Position numbers and translations under genes: made by a program. Below, piece after piece: positions 44,394 to 55,886 of a DNA stretch of 64,000 nt. The stretch comes from Saccharothrix espanaensis DSM 44229 (GTDB lineage: Bacteria > Actinomycetota > Actinomycetes > Mycobacteriales > Pseudonocardiaceae): the NCBI RefSeq assembly GCF_000328705.1, contig NC_019673.1, positions 5,952,001-6,016,000 on the forward strand, written 5' to 3'. Numbering within the stretch: position 1 is the first letter of the stretch; each line of letters begins with the position of its first letter. The notes under the pieces are model-generated. The model ran no database searches and was not told the origin of the DNA. It saw only the letters and a list, made by a program, of their open reading frames with translations.

Positions 44394-45443
44394 ATGCGAC
44401 GTCTGCTCCAGCTGTTCGTGGTGGTGTCCCTGCTCGCGGGTTGTGCCGCCCCCGAGCCGGACGACCTGACCCAACAGGAACGGCAGATGCCGGAGCGGTT
44501 CAACGAGTTCCACCAGCGGTTGAAGCAGGAGGGGTTCAGCGGTGTCGCGGAGATCCGCTGGCGCAAGGAGAAGCACCTCTCCGAGGCGTACGGCGAGGCC
44601 GACCCGGCGACGAAACGACCGAACACCCTCGACACCCGGTTCCCGATCGGCGAGGCGACCCAGATGTTCACCGCCGTGGCCGTGGTCCTGCTGGCGCGCA
44701 AAGGCGAACTGAAGCTGAGCGACCCGGTGTGCTCGCGCCTGCCCGTGTGCGTGCCCGGCTGGCAGCCGATCACCGTGGAGCAACTGCTCCTGCACACCTC
44801 CGGCCTCCCCGACTACACCGAGCAGGCGTTGTCGACCATCGGTCCGTCCCACCTCGACCTGGTCCGCCACGTGCAGAGCCTGCCGCTGGTGCGCGCCCCG
44901 GGTTCGTGGCAGCCCGGCAACTCCGGTTACGCGGTCCTGGGCGCGCTGATCGAGCACGTCACCGGCGAGCGGTACGGGCAGCACCTCAAGCGCGTCCTGT
45001 TCGACCCGCTGGGCATGGCCGCCACCGCGGCTGACTGGGACACCGTCGACCCGGCCCAGCGCGCGGTCGGCTCCCCCGCCTCGACCCCGGCCCGGTACGC
45101 CGACCGCGCGATCGTCTCCACCGGCCCGGACCTGGTGCGGTGGGGCGAGTTCCTGGTCTCGGGCGACACAGACGTCACCGACATCACGGGCTTCGACCTG
45201 CTGGGCAAGAAGAACGTCTCGAAAATGACCACCGACGCCACCGGCAACGGACAGGGCTACGGCCTCCGCACCACGGGCGAGAGCGTGTTCACGACCATCT
45301 GGCAAACCGGTGCGGTGGCCGGATTCTCCGTCTACTTCGGGGTTTCGTCCTCGGATCAAGCGATCGTCGCCGTGCTGGGCAACCGACCTTCGCCGGACAC
45401 CGCCGACCTCGGTCGAACCATCATGACCACCATCACGAAGTGA
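44394..45443 (+). CDS. Beta-lactamase-fold (class C/serine hydrolase family) lipoprotein lacking catalytic SxxK
   Basis: The 349-residue protein has a lipoprotein signal (LQLFVVVSLLAGCA) and the overall pattern of the serine beta-lactamase/D-Ala-D-Ala carboxypeptidase family: TRFPIGEATQMFTAVAVVLL, ITVEQLLLHTSGLPDY, GYAVLGALIEHVTG and WQTGAVAGFSV. At the active site, the usual S-x-x-K (IGSxTKxF) reads EATQ, so both the nucleophile and general base are replaced. The Tyr of YxN is also missing (PGNSGYAVLG). It is probably a non-catalytic binding protein anchored in the membrane. ATG 44394 is chosen for the lipobox. Confidence 0.85.
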   Translation: MRRLLQLFVVVSLLAGCAAPEPDDLTQQERQMPERFNEFHQRLKQEGFSGVAEIRWRKEKHLSEAYGEADPATKRPNTLDTRFPIGEATQMFTAVAVVLLARKGELKLSDPVCSRLPVCVPGWQPITVEQLLLHTSGLPDYTEQALSTIGPSHLDLVRHVQSLPLVRAPGSWQPGNSGYAVLGALIEHVTGERYGQHLKRVLFDPLGMAATAADWDTVDPAQRAVGSPASTPARYADRAIVSTGPDLVRWGEFLVSGDTDVTDITGFDLLGKKNVSKMTTDATGNGQGYGLRTTGESVFTTIWQTGAVAGFSVYFGVSSSDQAIVAVLGNRPSPDTADLGRTIMTTITK

Positions 45444-46001
45444 CCCGCGCACCGGCACACCCGACCCGGGCAGCTCCGGTCGACCGCATTCCACCCTCTC
45501 CGCTCCAGATCACCGGTTCCTGGTTCTGATGGTGCTGCCAGTTCTGCCTACGGCCGAGGTGTCGTCCTCGTCCACCGAGGCCCATGACGCGGGCAACGAT
45601 CAGCGCTTGGGGCGCCGTCCCGGCCCATCAGGTGCCGGGCGGACCCGGCGGATCACCTCGTCCTCCACCACGGGCCGTCTCCCAGGGACGCCAGGTGGCG
45701 GATGCCGGTCGAGAACCGGTCCTCGCGGAGTTCGCCTCGCGCACCACGGCCCGCATTACCGCATCTGTGAGCACGCCCCGCCTTCTCGTGCGTCGAATTC
45801 ACCCCCTGAAGGGCATCTAGCCCTCTTCACTCAGCGAGATCGCACACTAGGCCAATAGGGTCACGCCCGAGGTGTGGAGCCGTACGCGTCTCGGGACGTC
45901 AGCGTCCCGCGTCCGGTGAGCGTGGGAGGAGTGCGGGTCAGAACGGTCTTCATGTTCTGTTTGCGGCGAAGAAGGAACTCCACGGTCGAGGGAGAACAGT
46001 G
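45444..46001. other. Intergenic region, no gene supported
   Basis: About 560 bases with stops or Arg/Pro-rich shadows in all frames. GAGGGAGA before 46002 is the ribosome site of the propeller gene. Nothing else recognised. Confidence 0.35.
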
Positions 46002-46895
46002 ATGTGGTTGCCGACAGGGCCTCGAATCTACCCAGAGTTGTTCGCTTCCACTTTCGGGCGAAGGTATGCATTGTCCATGTGGATGATGGTGGTTGTGCTG
46101 GCGGTGTGCAGCTCGCCCGCCGCCAGAGCTGAGCCACGCTGGCCCGCACGTGTCCAGGTGTTCGTGGCCAACAGCGGGAGCGACACCGTGACGGTCTACG
46201 ACACTCGGGCGGGAGAAGTGGTGGCCACCGTGCCGGTGGGGTTGCACCCGTTCAACGTCGCGGTGACCAAGACGCACGCGTATGTGACCAATTTCGGCTC
46301 GGGCACGGTCACCGTCATCGAGATCACGACGAACAAGCCACTCCTGACCATCCCGGTAGGTCGGTTCCCGCACGGCGCGGTGGCGAGTCCGGACGGTAGC
46401 CGCGTCTACGTCGCCAACAACGGCGCCCAGAGCGTGACGGTCATCGACACCGCCTCGAACAAGGCGGTCGCCACCATCCCCGCCGGCCTCTTCCCGGCCG
46501 GCATCGCCCTCAGCCCCGACGGCGAACGCCTCTACGTGGCGAACACCGGCACGGACGACGTCACCGTCATCGAGACCAGGGGCCACCGGCCCATCACGAC
46601 GACCAAGGTCGGCGACGCACCAATCGGCGTGACGGTCACCCCGCGCGGTCGCGTCCACGTGACCAACTCGAACTCGAACACGATCTCGGTCCTCGATCGC
46701 TCCGGCGACCTGATCGGCGGGGCGGTGCCCGTGGCCGCGAAGCCCGAGGGCACCGCCGCGAGCCCGGACGACAGCTTCGTCTACGTGGCCAACTCCGGTG
46801 CCAACCTGATGTCGATCGTCAGCGCGGGCACGCCGGCACTGGTCGGCACGGTGCCCGTGGGCGCCAACCCCCAGGGTTTGGCCGTCACCTCCTGA
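46002..46895 (+). CDS. Exported YVTN-type beta-propeller protein
   Basis: The 297-residue protein has a signal-like segment (ALSMWMMVVVLAVCSSPAARA). About six 40-42-residue YVTN-family repeats follow, each with the pattern VYVANxGxxxVTVIDTxxxxxxATIPVG (for example RVYVANNGAQSVTVIDTASN). They should form a six- or seven-blade propeller outside the membrane. The function is probably binding or surface-layer-like; no catalytic residues are visible. The start could instead be ATG 46077, which gives a tighter signal peptide; ATG 46002 has GAGGGAGA upstream. Confidence 0.85.
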   Translation: MWLPTGPRIYPELFASTFGRRYALSMWMMVVVLAVCSSPAARAEPRWPARVQVFVANSGSDTVTVYDTRAGEVVATVPVGLHPFNVAVTKTHAYVTNFGSGTVTVIEITTNKPLLTIPVGRFPHGAVASPDGSRVYVANNGAQSVTVIDTASNKAVATIPAGLFPAGIALSPDGERLYVANTGTDDVTVIETRGHRPITTTKVGDAPIGVTVTPRGRVHVTNSNSNTISVLDRSGDLIGGAVPVAAKPEGTAASPDDSFVYVANSGANLMSIVSAGTPALVGTVPVGANPQGLAVTS

Positions 46896-47167
46896 CCACC
46901 GGCCGAATCGGAACGTCGCTCGGCGCTTACGTGGTCGCGACCCAGACAGCCCTGAAGTTCGGAACCGGCCAACCACCCGCAGGAGGCCACGGGCGAGCCC
47001 CACCACGCCGTCCCACGACACCCGCGCGCAGTCGTGATGGTCGCCCCGTTCGCACAAGGTGACCGGCGGCTGCACCTACTCACGGAGGTCCGACTACACC
47101 CGGTTCGGCGGAGTGAGGTGAACGCACCCCGGGGTTGACGGAAGCCGTTTCCGGGCATTCGAGGACC

Positions 47168-47407
47168 ATGGAAGCCGACACGTCCGAGGACTTCGACAAC
47201 CGGTCGCCCTTCACCTGGAGGGCCATGACAACGGCGTTGATGGCCATCATGGCGGTGGTAGCGGGCATCGGCATCGTCGCCTCCAGTGGCCAGGGAATCG
47301 GGTGGTTGTTGCTGGTGGTCGGACTGGTCAGCGCTCTGGTCGCAGCCTGGATCTTCCACCTCGCCCGGAAGTCCCGCCGCACGCAGGACGGCGCCAACCG
47401 GCTCTAG
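47168..47407 (+). CDS. Small two-helix membrane protein
   Basis: The 79-residue protein starts at ATG 47168. It has a short acidic N-terminus (MEADTSEDFDN), two hydrophobic helices (ALMAIMAVVAGIGIVASS and GIGWLLLVVGLVSALVAAWI) and a basic tail (HLARKSRRTQDG). The topology suggests both ends are cytoplasmic. I recognise no family. It is a single gene between the propeller gene and the HAF-repeat pseudogene. Confidence 0.6.
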   Translation: MEADTSEDFDNRSPFTWRAMTTALMAIMAVVAGIGIVASSGQGIGWLLLVVGLVSALVAAWIFHLARKSRRTQDGANRL

Positions 47408-47510
47408 CCGCTCGCTGTCCTCTTCCTCGTCTTCGACGAGGGCTGTCCGGCGACCGGCCCCGAGACCGATCCCGTGTGAGTGCGGTGGGCGGTGGTGTTG
47501 GTCAGAGACG

Positions 47511-48283
47511 CTAGAGCACGGCCCGTTCCCCGTGGGCCGAGTGGGAGGTTCCGGCTATGGTGCCCTTTGAGTTGATGATTGCCGCATAGCTTGTCCTGCC
47601 ACCGGGCAACATGCCGAGTGGGATCAGCGTGCCGTTCGGAGTCCAGTACACGGCGTGGTTTTCCCGCAGGTGCAGCGACACGAGGTTCGTGGAGGTGCCG
47701 ACGGTCATGTTGCGGTCGTTGATGTCCGACGCGCGGCCGAGTTCGTCGTCCCGCAGGCGGGGCAGGGTGGTGGCGGTCCCGTCCGGCGTCCAACGGGTCG
47801 GCTACCGGTAGGGCGGATTGCCGGTACCGCCCGCCATGGCGCCCGTGGCGTTGATCGCGGTGGGCAGCCCGAACGAACCGAGGTCGACAGGGTCAAGCTG
47901 GGCTTGACGGTGCCGTCCGCGCTCCACCGCAGAGCGTGATCCGCCCGTCCGGAGATGGTTATGTCGCCGACGATGACTCCCGAATCGTTGATGCCCACAA
48001 CGCGTAACTCGGAACCGGTGCCGCTCGGTGACCACAGGTTCGAGTACCCGATGACGGTGTCGGCGTTGTTCAGCCCGACGGCGTTGCTGCTGTTGTCACC
48101 GGGCAAGGTGCCGAGATCGATCACGGCGGCGGGTGAGAGCCACGCGGCCGGACGCTGTTTGGTTCCCTCGACGGGACACTGTCTCGCCCACTTCGCGCCG
48201 GCGGCGTTGACCTTCAGTCCAGAGTGGACAGATGATCTGGGCACCTGGCGGTTTGATCTCCTACTTGTGCGTGCGATGTACAT
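47511..48283 (-). pseudogene. HAF-repeat (extracellular repeat) protein, frameshift and stop
   Basis: On the minus strand, typical HAF units appear: VIDLGTLPGDNSSNAVGLNN and NDSGVIVGDITISGRADHAL in the first frame. A shift near 47890 leads to DPVDLGSFGLPTAINATGAM in a second. After an in-frame TAG (about 47806), RWTPDGTATTLPRLRDDELG, then YWTPNGTLIPLGMLPGGRTS continue to the stop at 47511. One frameshift and one stop break an otherwise good secreted repeat protein. No signal peptide is visible at the 5' end, so that part is lost as well. Confidence 0.78.
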
Positions 48284-48341
48284 GCAGAACGGGCCGTAGT
48301 CCGCCGGACGTGTTCATCGGTTTGCAGGAAAGCCTGCCGGG

Positions 48342-49031
48342 TCAGTCGAGCGTTTGGTGAGTTGCGGCTGCTGACGAAGACCCGGAGGTGGTGATCAGCC
48401 AGCGGGCGCCGCGCCACCCGCTCCACGCCATGTACAGCCCCGCTGCGAGAAGAGTGATCACCAGCCCCGACCACCAGTCCTCTTCCACGTGTTCCGCTGT
48501 CGTCGGGCGCAACGCTCCCGTGGGATCGACCAGCAGTTCGAAGCGCCCGCCCACCTCGGCTTGTGGAGACGGGCTGAAATAGGTCGTCGGGTATCCGCCC
48601 GCGCATTCCAGGTCGTGTTCGGTTGCCGGTGTCGAGGTGTCCCCTGTCGTCGCGACAACCCCGGTCAGAGCGAGCACCGTGCACTCCACAGCGGTGGCGT
48701 TGTCGAGAGTCACCCGTGCCTTGGTCGCGGCGACCGAGGCGAGCGCCATGGCCGTCAACAGGGCACCCCCCAGCAGGATCGCCGCGACTTCGTGGCGCTC
48801 GTCGCCGACCGTCGATCTCAGTCCCGCAACAGCGAGCCCAGCGCCCGCCAGGACGATCAAGCCGCCCAGGACCACGATCGTCCAGCGCCACCAGCCCCAC
48901 CCGCCCAGCGAGTACAGCAGCACCGAACCGACCGCCACGCCGATGATGAACGGGGGCAACGCCACCGTCAGGAGCACGATCCGCAACACCCGGAAGGCCG
49001 GGAACCGCCCTGCCGCCGCCATGGTCATCAT
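48342..49031 (-). CDS. DUF3592-like membrane protein with three helices
   Basis: The roughly 229-residue protein from ATG 49031 has helices at VLRIVLLTVALPPFIIGVAV, WWRWTIVVLGGLIVLAGAGL, AAILLGGALLTAMALASV and near the C-terminus LVITLLAAGLYMAWSG. An exported loop holds two cysteines (VECTVLAL...DLECAGGY) likely to form a disulphide. The strand pattern PSPQAEVGGRFELLVDPTG resembles DUF3592 proteins. No good ribosome site is seen, so the start is uncertain. Function unknown. Confidence 0.65.
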   Translation of the reverse strand: MMTMAAAGRFPAFRVLRIVLLTVALPPFIIGVAVGSVLLYSLGGWGWWRWTIVVLGGLIVLAGAGLAVAGLRSTVGDERHEVAAILLGGALLTAMALASVAATKARVTLDNATAVECTVLALTGVVATTGDTSTPATEHDLECAGGYPTTYFSPSPQAEVGGRFELLVDPTGALRPTTAEHVEEDWWSGLVITLLAAGLYMAWSGWRGARWLITTSGSSSAAATHQTLD

Positions 49032-49286
49032 GATTGCGCAACTGCGGCGGCAGGGGAACAACGTGGGGAGGATGTTCTCGCTCAGTCGGTGCCGAGCGGC
49101 CGACGTGGGCGCACTCGGCCCTGTGGGTGCCAGAACTTTGCACCAGGTGTTGATCTGCGGCGATTGTGCGTCCCGGCACATCGTTGTTCGTGGAGTCCGG
49201 GCATGTCGAGTCGGATTGCGAGGGGATTCATGTGGAGGTAGGAAAACGAGACTCCCTCCCCTTGCCGATCGGAGATCCTCACCAGG

Positions 49287-51440
49287 TCACCGACCGGATA
49301 CCCGAACAGCTCGGTCGACGGCGACACCGTCAGGTCGACTCCCTCGCGGGAACAGCGTGCGCGGGTTCAGGGTGGCGGTGAGGCGACGGAGTGGGGGTGC
49401 GGTGGTCAAGGCGGCTCGGCGGATGTCACGGGTTGCCCGCCAGGCGGCGCCCACCGCGGCTTCGGCGGTCGGGTCCGGGGCGTAGTCGGCTTCGTTCGCC
49501 GCGGTCGACAACGTGGCCAGCAGGGGTTGGGCTTGCGGGGTCAGGGCACCGTGGTGGGCGGTGGTGGCGACGACCTCGGCCCGGGTCATGGTCGGGTGGA
49601 CCGGGACGCCCACCTCGGTCAGGCGGTCCACGGCCTCCTGCCACGCGCCGCGGACCGAGGACTTCGGTGGCGCGGATCGGCGGCGGGCGCGGCGGAGGGC
49701 TTTCGCGGTCGGCACGGCGGCGATCAGCAGCGCCACCAACGCCGACGCGGACACCACCCACGGCAGGGTCGACGGTTCCGGTGTGCGGACGTCGCCCGGG
49801 GTGATCGGGTCCGGGGTCGAGGCGGTCGGCGGGTCGTGCTGGTCCTGCGCGGCCTGCTGCGCCGCGTCGGCCATGCCCGTGGCTGGTTTCGTTGCCCCCA
49901 CACGGGTGTCGACGGTGTTGGCGCGCGGGCTCGGGTCGACGGTGACCCAGCCCAGACCCTCGAACTCGACCTCGGTCCAGACGTCGACGTCCTTCTCCGT
50001 CACGGTGAACGCGGTCGACTCGGGTGCGCCGCCGAACCTCGGGCGGAAACCCATCACCACCCTGGCGTGGTAGCCGGCACCGCCGAGCAGCACCGCGTAG
50101 GCGCTCGCGTACTGCTCAGGGGTGCCGCGGCGCGTCTCCAGCAGTCGACCGATCTGGTACAGCCCGTGCCCGCCGGCCGCGTCCGGCCCTTCGTCCAGGA
50201 GGAAGCCCGAGTCGGGCGCGGTGAACCGGGTGAGCAGCGCCAGCACCGAGGCCGACCCGCTCGGTTGCCCGCGCACCACCTCGGTCGTGAAAGCGCGCAA
50301 CGGCGCGGGAAGCGGATCACCTGCCGGCTCGATCCGCACCGGCGAGGCCGCGCGGATCCGGTCCGGGTCCGGGGTGCCCACCGACGTGGTGACGGTGTAG
50401 TTCTCCGGGAACGGCCGGTCCTCCGGCACGACCAGGTCGCCGGTCGTCTCCGACACCCCGAGGCCGGCGGTGTCGACGGTGCGCGCCCGTCCCGGCGTCG
50501 GCAGCCAGGCGAGCGGCCCCGGCGCGGTGACCGTGATCCGGGAGACGACCTCGGTGGCACCGGGACGATCCGGGGACGGCAGGGTGCGGCCGGCGCGGCG
50601 GTAGTCGGCGCGGACGTTCCAGTAGGTGCCGGTGAAGTCCTCCAGGCTCGCCATCCGCAACCGGTCGACGTGCCGGGACATGCTGCCGGACAGGCGGACC
50701 GGCCTGGAGCCGTTGCGCAGCGCGAGGAACTGCTGCAGGGGGCTCACCCCGGACCTCGGCACGACCGGCGCGTCCAGCAACTCCCGCGCGTCGGCGGGTG
50801 GTCGGACACCGACGCCGGGCGCGACCGGACCGAGCACCGCCGTCGCCACCACGACCGGCACCGACACGAGCGCTGCGCCCACGAGGAACCCCCGGGACGG
50901 CGGGTGCGTGCGCGCCGTCAGCAGCACACCCAGACCGGTGAGCACCAGCGCGGGGACCAACCACCACGGCAACGCCGGTCCCGCGCTGCCCAACGACAAC
51001 GCGAGTACCAGGCACACCACCGGCGGCAGCAGCGGCACCAGCGGGTTCGTCGACCACAGCGCCGCCAATCCCGCCGTCAGGCACGTCCACCCGACGACGA
51101 TCGCAACCACGGCCGGGAGCGGGCCCTCCGGATCCGCCGGCAAAGCGCCGGTGAGCAGCAGCCGAGGTCCGTCGACCACGTCGACGCCGCGCCCGGACAC
51201 CGCCACCGCCGCCAGGACCACCAGCACCAGACCGGTGGACGACATGAGCGCGGCAGGCGCCCGTGGCAGCAGCACCACGGTCACCACGACCACGGCCGCC
51301 ACCGCGACGGCCGCCGCCCCGGTGATCAGCAGGATGCGGGGCGCACCACCGAACACCGGCCCGAAGGCCAGCCCGGCGAGCACTCCCGCCACGATCGCGA
51401 GCACCGGCCGCGTGATCCCGAACGCCGCCTGCCGGTTCAT
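49287..51440 (-). CDS. TgpA-like membrane protein with transglutaminase-fold domain lacking catalytic Cys/His
   Basis: The 717-residue protein has about seven N-terminal helices (residues 1-190, TgpA_N-like), a long exported region, a transglutaminase-fold domain (about 440-530), another helix near 575 (VVSASALVALLIAAVPTAKA) and a cytoplasmic DUF4129-like tail. In active relatives the motif is GxCEQYASAFAxL with later HAWxEV. Here it reads RGTPEQYASAYAVLLGGAGY and DVWTEVEFEGLGW, so the nucleophile Cys and the His are gone while DPSP remains. ATG 51440 overlaps the DUF58 stop. It is the last gene of the MoxR-DUF58-TGase unit in the secretion-like locus. Confidence 0.85.
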   Translation of the reverse strand: MNRQAAFGITRPVLAIVAGVLAGLAFGPVFGGAPRILLITGAAAVAVAAVVVVTVVLLPRAPAALMSSTGLVLVVLAAVAVSGRGVDVVDGPRLLLTGALPADPEGPLPAVVAIVVGWTCLTAGLAALWSTNPLVPLLPPVVCLVLALSLGSAGPALPWWLVPALVLTGLGVLLTARTHPPSRGFLVGAALVSVPVVVATAVLGPVAPGVGVRPPADARELLDAPVVPRSGVSPLQQFLALRNGSRPVRLSGSMSRHVDRLRMASLEDFTGTYWNVRADYRRAGRTLPSPDRPGATEVVSRITVTAPGPLAWLPTPGRARTVDTAGLGVSETTGDLVVPEDRPFPENYTVTTSVGTPDPDRIRAASPVRIEPAGDPLPAPLRAFTTEVVRGQPSGSASVLALLTRFTAPDSGFLLDEGPDAAGGHGLYQIGRLLETRRGTPEQYASAYAVLLGGAGYHARVVMGFRPRFGGAPESTAFTVTEKDVDVWTEVEFEGLGWVTVDPSPRANTVDTRVGATKPATGMADAAQQAAQDQHDPPTASTPDPITPGDVRTPEPSTLPWVVSASALVALLIAAVPTAKALRRARRRSAPPKSSVRGAWQEAVDRLTEVGVPVHPTMTRAEVVATTAHHGALTPQAQPLLATLSTAANEADYAPDPTAEAAVGAAWRATRDIRRAALTTAPPLRRLTATLNPRTLFPRGSRPDGVAVDRAVRVSGR

Positions 51441-52585
51441 CACGAGCCTCCTACGAAACGGTTCCACTCGGCTGCGGTCTCCTCGGCGGTCGGCGCGGAC
51501 AGCACGACCAGCCCCGGTCGACGCCGCACACCGCACGCACCCGGCGCGATCACCGCGACGACCACCGTGGTGAACCGGCGGCGTTGTCCCGCCAACCGGG
51601 TGAGCACGGCCGACGCATCCTCTCCCGTGACGACGACCAGCGCGCCACCCGGCGCGGTGTCCTCGACCAGTCGGACCAGGTCGACCGCCGAGCGGTCGGC
51701 GCACCGGGAGACGGCGGCGAGCCGGTCGAGATCGGTGTGCGCGCCGGCGTCCGCCAGTGCCGCCGCGTCCTCGGCCAGCACGTGCAGCACGACGGGACGC
51801 GCGGCCGTCCACGCCGAGGAGGCCACGGACGCCGCGACCTCCACCGCGTGCTCGAACGCCTCGTCGCCGAACACCGACTCGCGGGTGTCGAGGACCACCG
51901 TCGTCGCGGGCTCGGTGGTGTCCACGTGCTCGCGCACCATGAGGTTCCCGGTGCGGGCGCTGGACTTCCAGTGGATCCGGCGCGGGTCGTCACCCGGCGC
52001 GTACTCGCGCAGCGACGAGAACGTCACCGTGCCGGGCCGCGAGTTCTCCGTGACCGGACCCTCGTAGTCCAGCACGATCCCGACGGGCAGCGGTCGGAGC
52101 GCGTGCACGCGAGGGTGCACCCACAGCAGCGCGTTGTCGGTTTGCCGTTGCGCGCGGCTGAGCAGGCCGAACGCGTCCACGCGCAGCAACGTCAACGGTC
52201 CGAGCCGGAGCAGGCCACGCCGGGTGGTCGGGACCGGGTACTCGACCACGCGGCTCTCCCCGCCGGACAGCGAGCGCACCGGCAGGTCGATCCTGATCGA
52301 GCCGATCCGGTCCACCGCGGTGAGCGCCGGCGAGCGCCACCGCGACGGGTTGTGTGCCTCGACGCGCCCGAGGGCCGCCTGGCCGACGGTCACCCGCAGC
52401 GGCGACACCGTGCGGCGCAAGGACACCCGCGACTTCACCGACACGGCGACGGCCGCGCAGCACAACGCCGACGTGAGTCCGACCGCGAGCCCGATCAGCG
52501 CGGGGTAGCCGAGCAGCACGCCGGCCGCGTACAGCACGACGGCGCCGATCGCGGCCCAGGCTCCGGTGCGGGTGAACGGCGTCAC
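51440..52585 (-). CDS. DUF58 (VWA-like) protein
   Basis: The 381-residue protein has two N-terminal membrane helices (GAWAAIGAVVLYAAGVLLG, YPALIGLAVGLTSALCCAAV). The DUF58 signature YAPGDDPRRIHWKSSARTG near residue 195 precedes a von Willebrand-A-like fold (TTVVLDTRESVFGDEAFEHA). DUF58 proteins act with MoxR ATPases and transglutaminase-like proteins in envelope-linked assembly. The GTG start at 52585 overlaps the MoxR stop and its own stop overlaps the next start, showing tight coupling. Confidence 0.9.
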   Translation of the reverse strand: MTPFTRTGAWAAIGAVVLYAAGVLLGYPALIGLAVGLTSALCCAAVAVSVKSRVSLRRTVSPLRVTVGQAALGRVEAHNPSRWRSPALTAVDRIGSIRIDLPVRSLSGGESRVVEYPVPTTRRGLLRLGPLTLLRVDAFGLLSRAQRQTDNALLWVHPRVHALRPLPVGIVLDYEGPVTENSRPGTVTFSSLREYAPGDDPRRIHWKSSARTGNLMVREHVDTTEPATTVVLDTRESVFGDEAFEHAVEVAASVASSAWTAARPVVLHVLAEDAAALADAGAHTDLDRLAAVSRCADRSAVDLVRLVEDTAPGGALVVVTGEDASAVLTRLAGQRRRFTTVVVAVIAPGACGVRRRPGLVVLSAPTAEETAAEWNRFVGGS

Positions 52586-53580
52586 CGGGCGCCCGCACCG
52601 AGCGGCGACGGCACGGCGACCGTGCGGAACGCCTCGCGCAGCACGCTGTGCACGTTCTCGCCGCGCATGTCCGCCTGCGTCGTCGGCACGAGCCGGTGCG
52701 CGAGCACCGCCTCGGCGACCGCCTTCACGTCCTCGGGCAGCACGAAGTGCCGTCCGGACACCGCCGCGTGCGCCCGTGCCGCCCGCACCACCGCGAGGCT
52801 GCCGCGCGTGCTCACGCCCAACCGGAGCGAGGGGTGCTCGCGGGTGACGCCGGCGAGCAGCGCGACGTACCGCGCGATCTCCGGCGCGACGTACACCCGG
52901 CCGACGATCTCCTGCAACGCGGCCAGGTGGTCCGGGGTGATCACCGGTCGCACCGCGCCGATCCCGGAGGACGTCGCCGTGCCGGCCAGGATCTCCTGCT
53001 CGACGTCCAGGTCCGGGTGGCCGACGGTGATCTTCATCAGGAACCGGTCGAGCTGGGCTTCGGGCAGCCGGTAGGTGCCCTCCAGGTCGATCGGGTTCTG
53101 CGTGGCCACCACGAGGAACGGGTTCGGCACCGGGTGCGGTTCGCCGTCGACCGTCACCTGGCCCTCCTCCATGACCTCCAGCAGCGCCGACTGGGTCTTC
53201 GGCGACGCGCGGTTGATCTCGTCGGCGACGACGACGTTCGCGAACACCGGACCGGGCTTGAACTCGAACACCCGCCGGTCCTGGTCCCACACCGACACAC
53301 CGGTGATGTCGCTGGGCAGCAGGTCGGGGGTGAACTGGATCCGGTGCGCGGTGCCGCCGGTGGCGACCGCCAGCGCCTTGGCCAGCGTCGTCTTGCCGGT
53401 GCCGGGCACGTCCTCGACCAGCAGGTGACCTCGGGCCAGCAGGCACACCAGGGCGGCGGAGATCCGGTCGGCCTTGCCGCGCAGCACCGTGCCGATCGTG
53501 TCCACAATGGACTCGGCGGCGGTGCGGACGGTCGCCACGTCGGACGGACCAGGCGCGGAGTGGTTCACGGTGGACGACAT
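52582..53580 (-). CDS. MoxR-family AAA+ ATPase
   Basis: The 332-residue protein shows Walker A EDVPGTGKTTLAKAL (about residue 53), Walker B NVVVADEINRASPKTQSALL, sensor LVVATQNPIDLEGTY and RLPEAQLDRFLMKI with the arginine finger. This is the standard MoxR set. These chaperone-like ATPases act on DUF58/VWA partners encoded next to them, as here. ATG 53580 has GAGGA 8 bases upstream. It lies 29 bases after the kinase gene. Confidence 0.95.
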   Translation of the reverse strand: MSSTVNHSAPGPSDVATVRTAAESIVDTIGTVLRGKADRISAALVCLLARGHLLVEDVPGTGKTTLAKALAVATGGTAHRIQFTPDLLPSDITGVSVWDQDRRVFEFKPGPVFANVVVADEINRASPKTQSALLEVMEEGQVTVDGEPHPVPNPFLVVATQNPIDLEGTYRLPEAQLDRFLMKITVGHPDLDVEQEILAGTATSSGIGAVRPVITPDHLAALQEIVGRVYVAPEIARYVALLAGVTREHPSLRLGVSTRGSLAVVRAARAHAAVSGRHFVLPEDVKAVAEAVLAHRLVPTTQADMRGENVHSVLREAFRTVAVPSPLGAGAR

Positions 53581-53609
53581 GTGCGGGTCCTCGCGGGTGG
53601 TTGAGTTGA

Positions 53610-55882
<2,273 letters not shown>

Positions 55883-55886
<4 letters not shown>

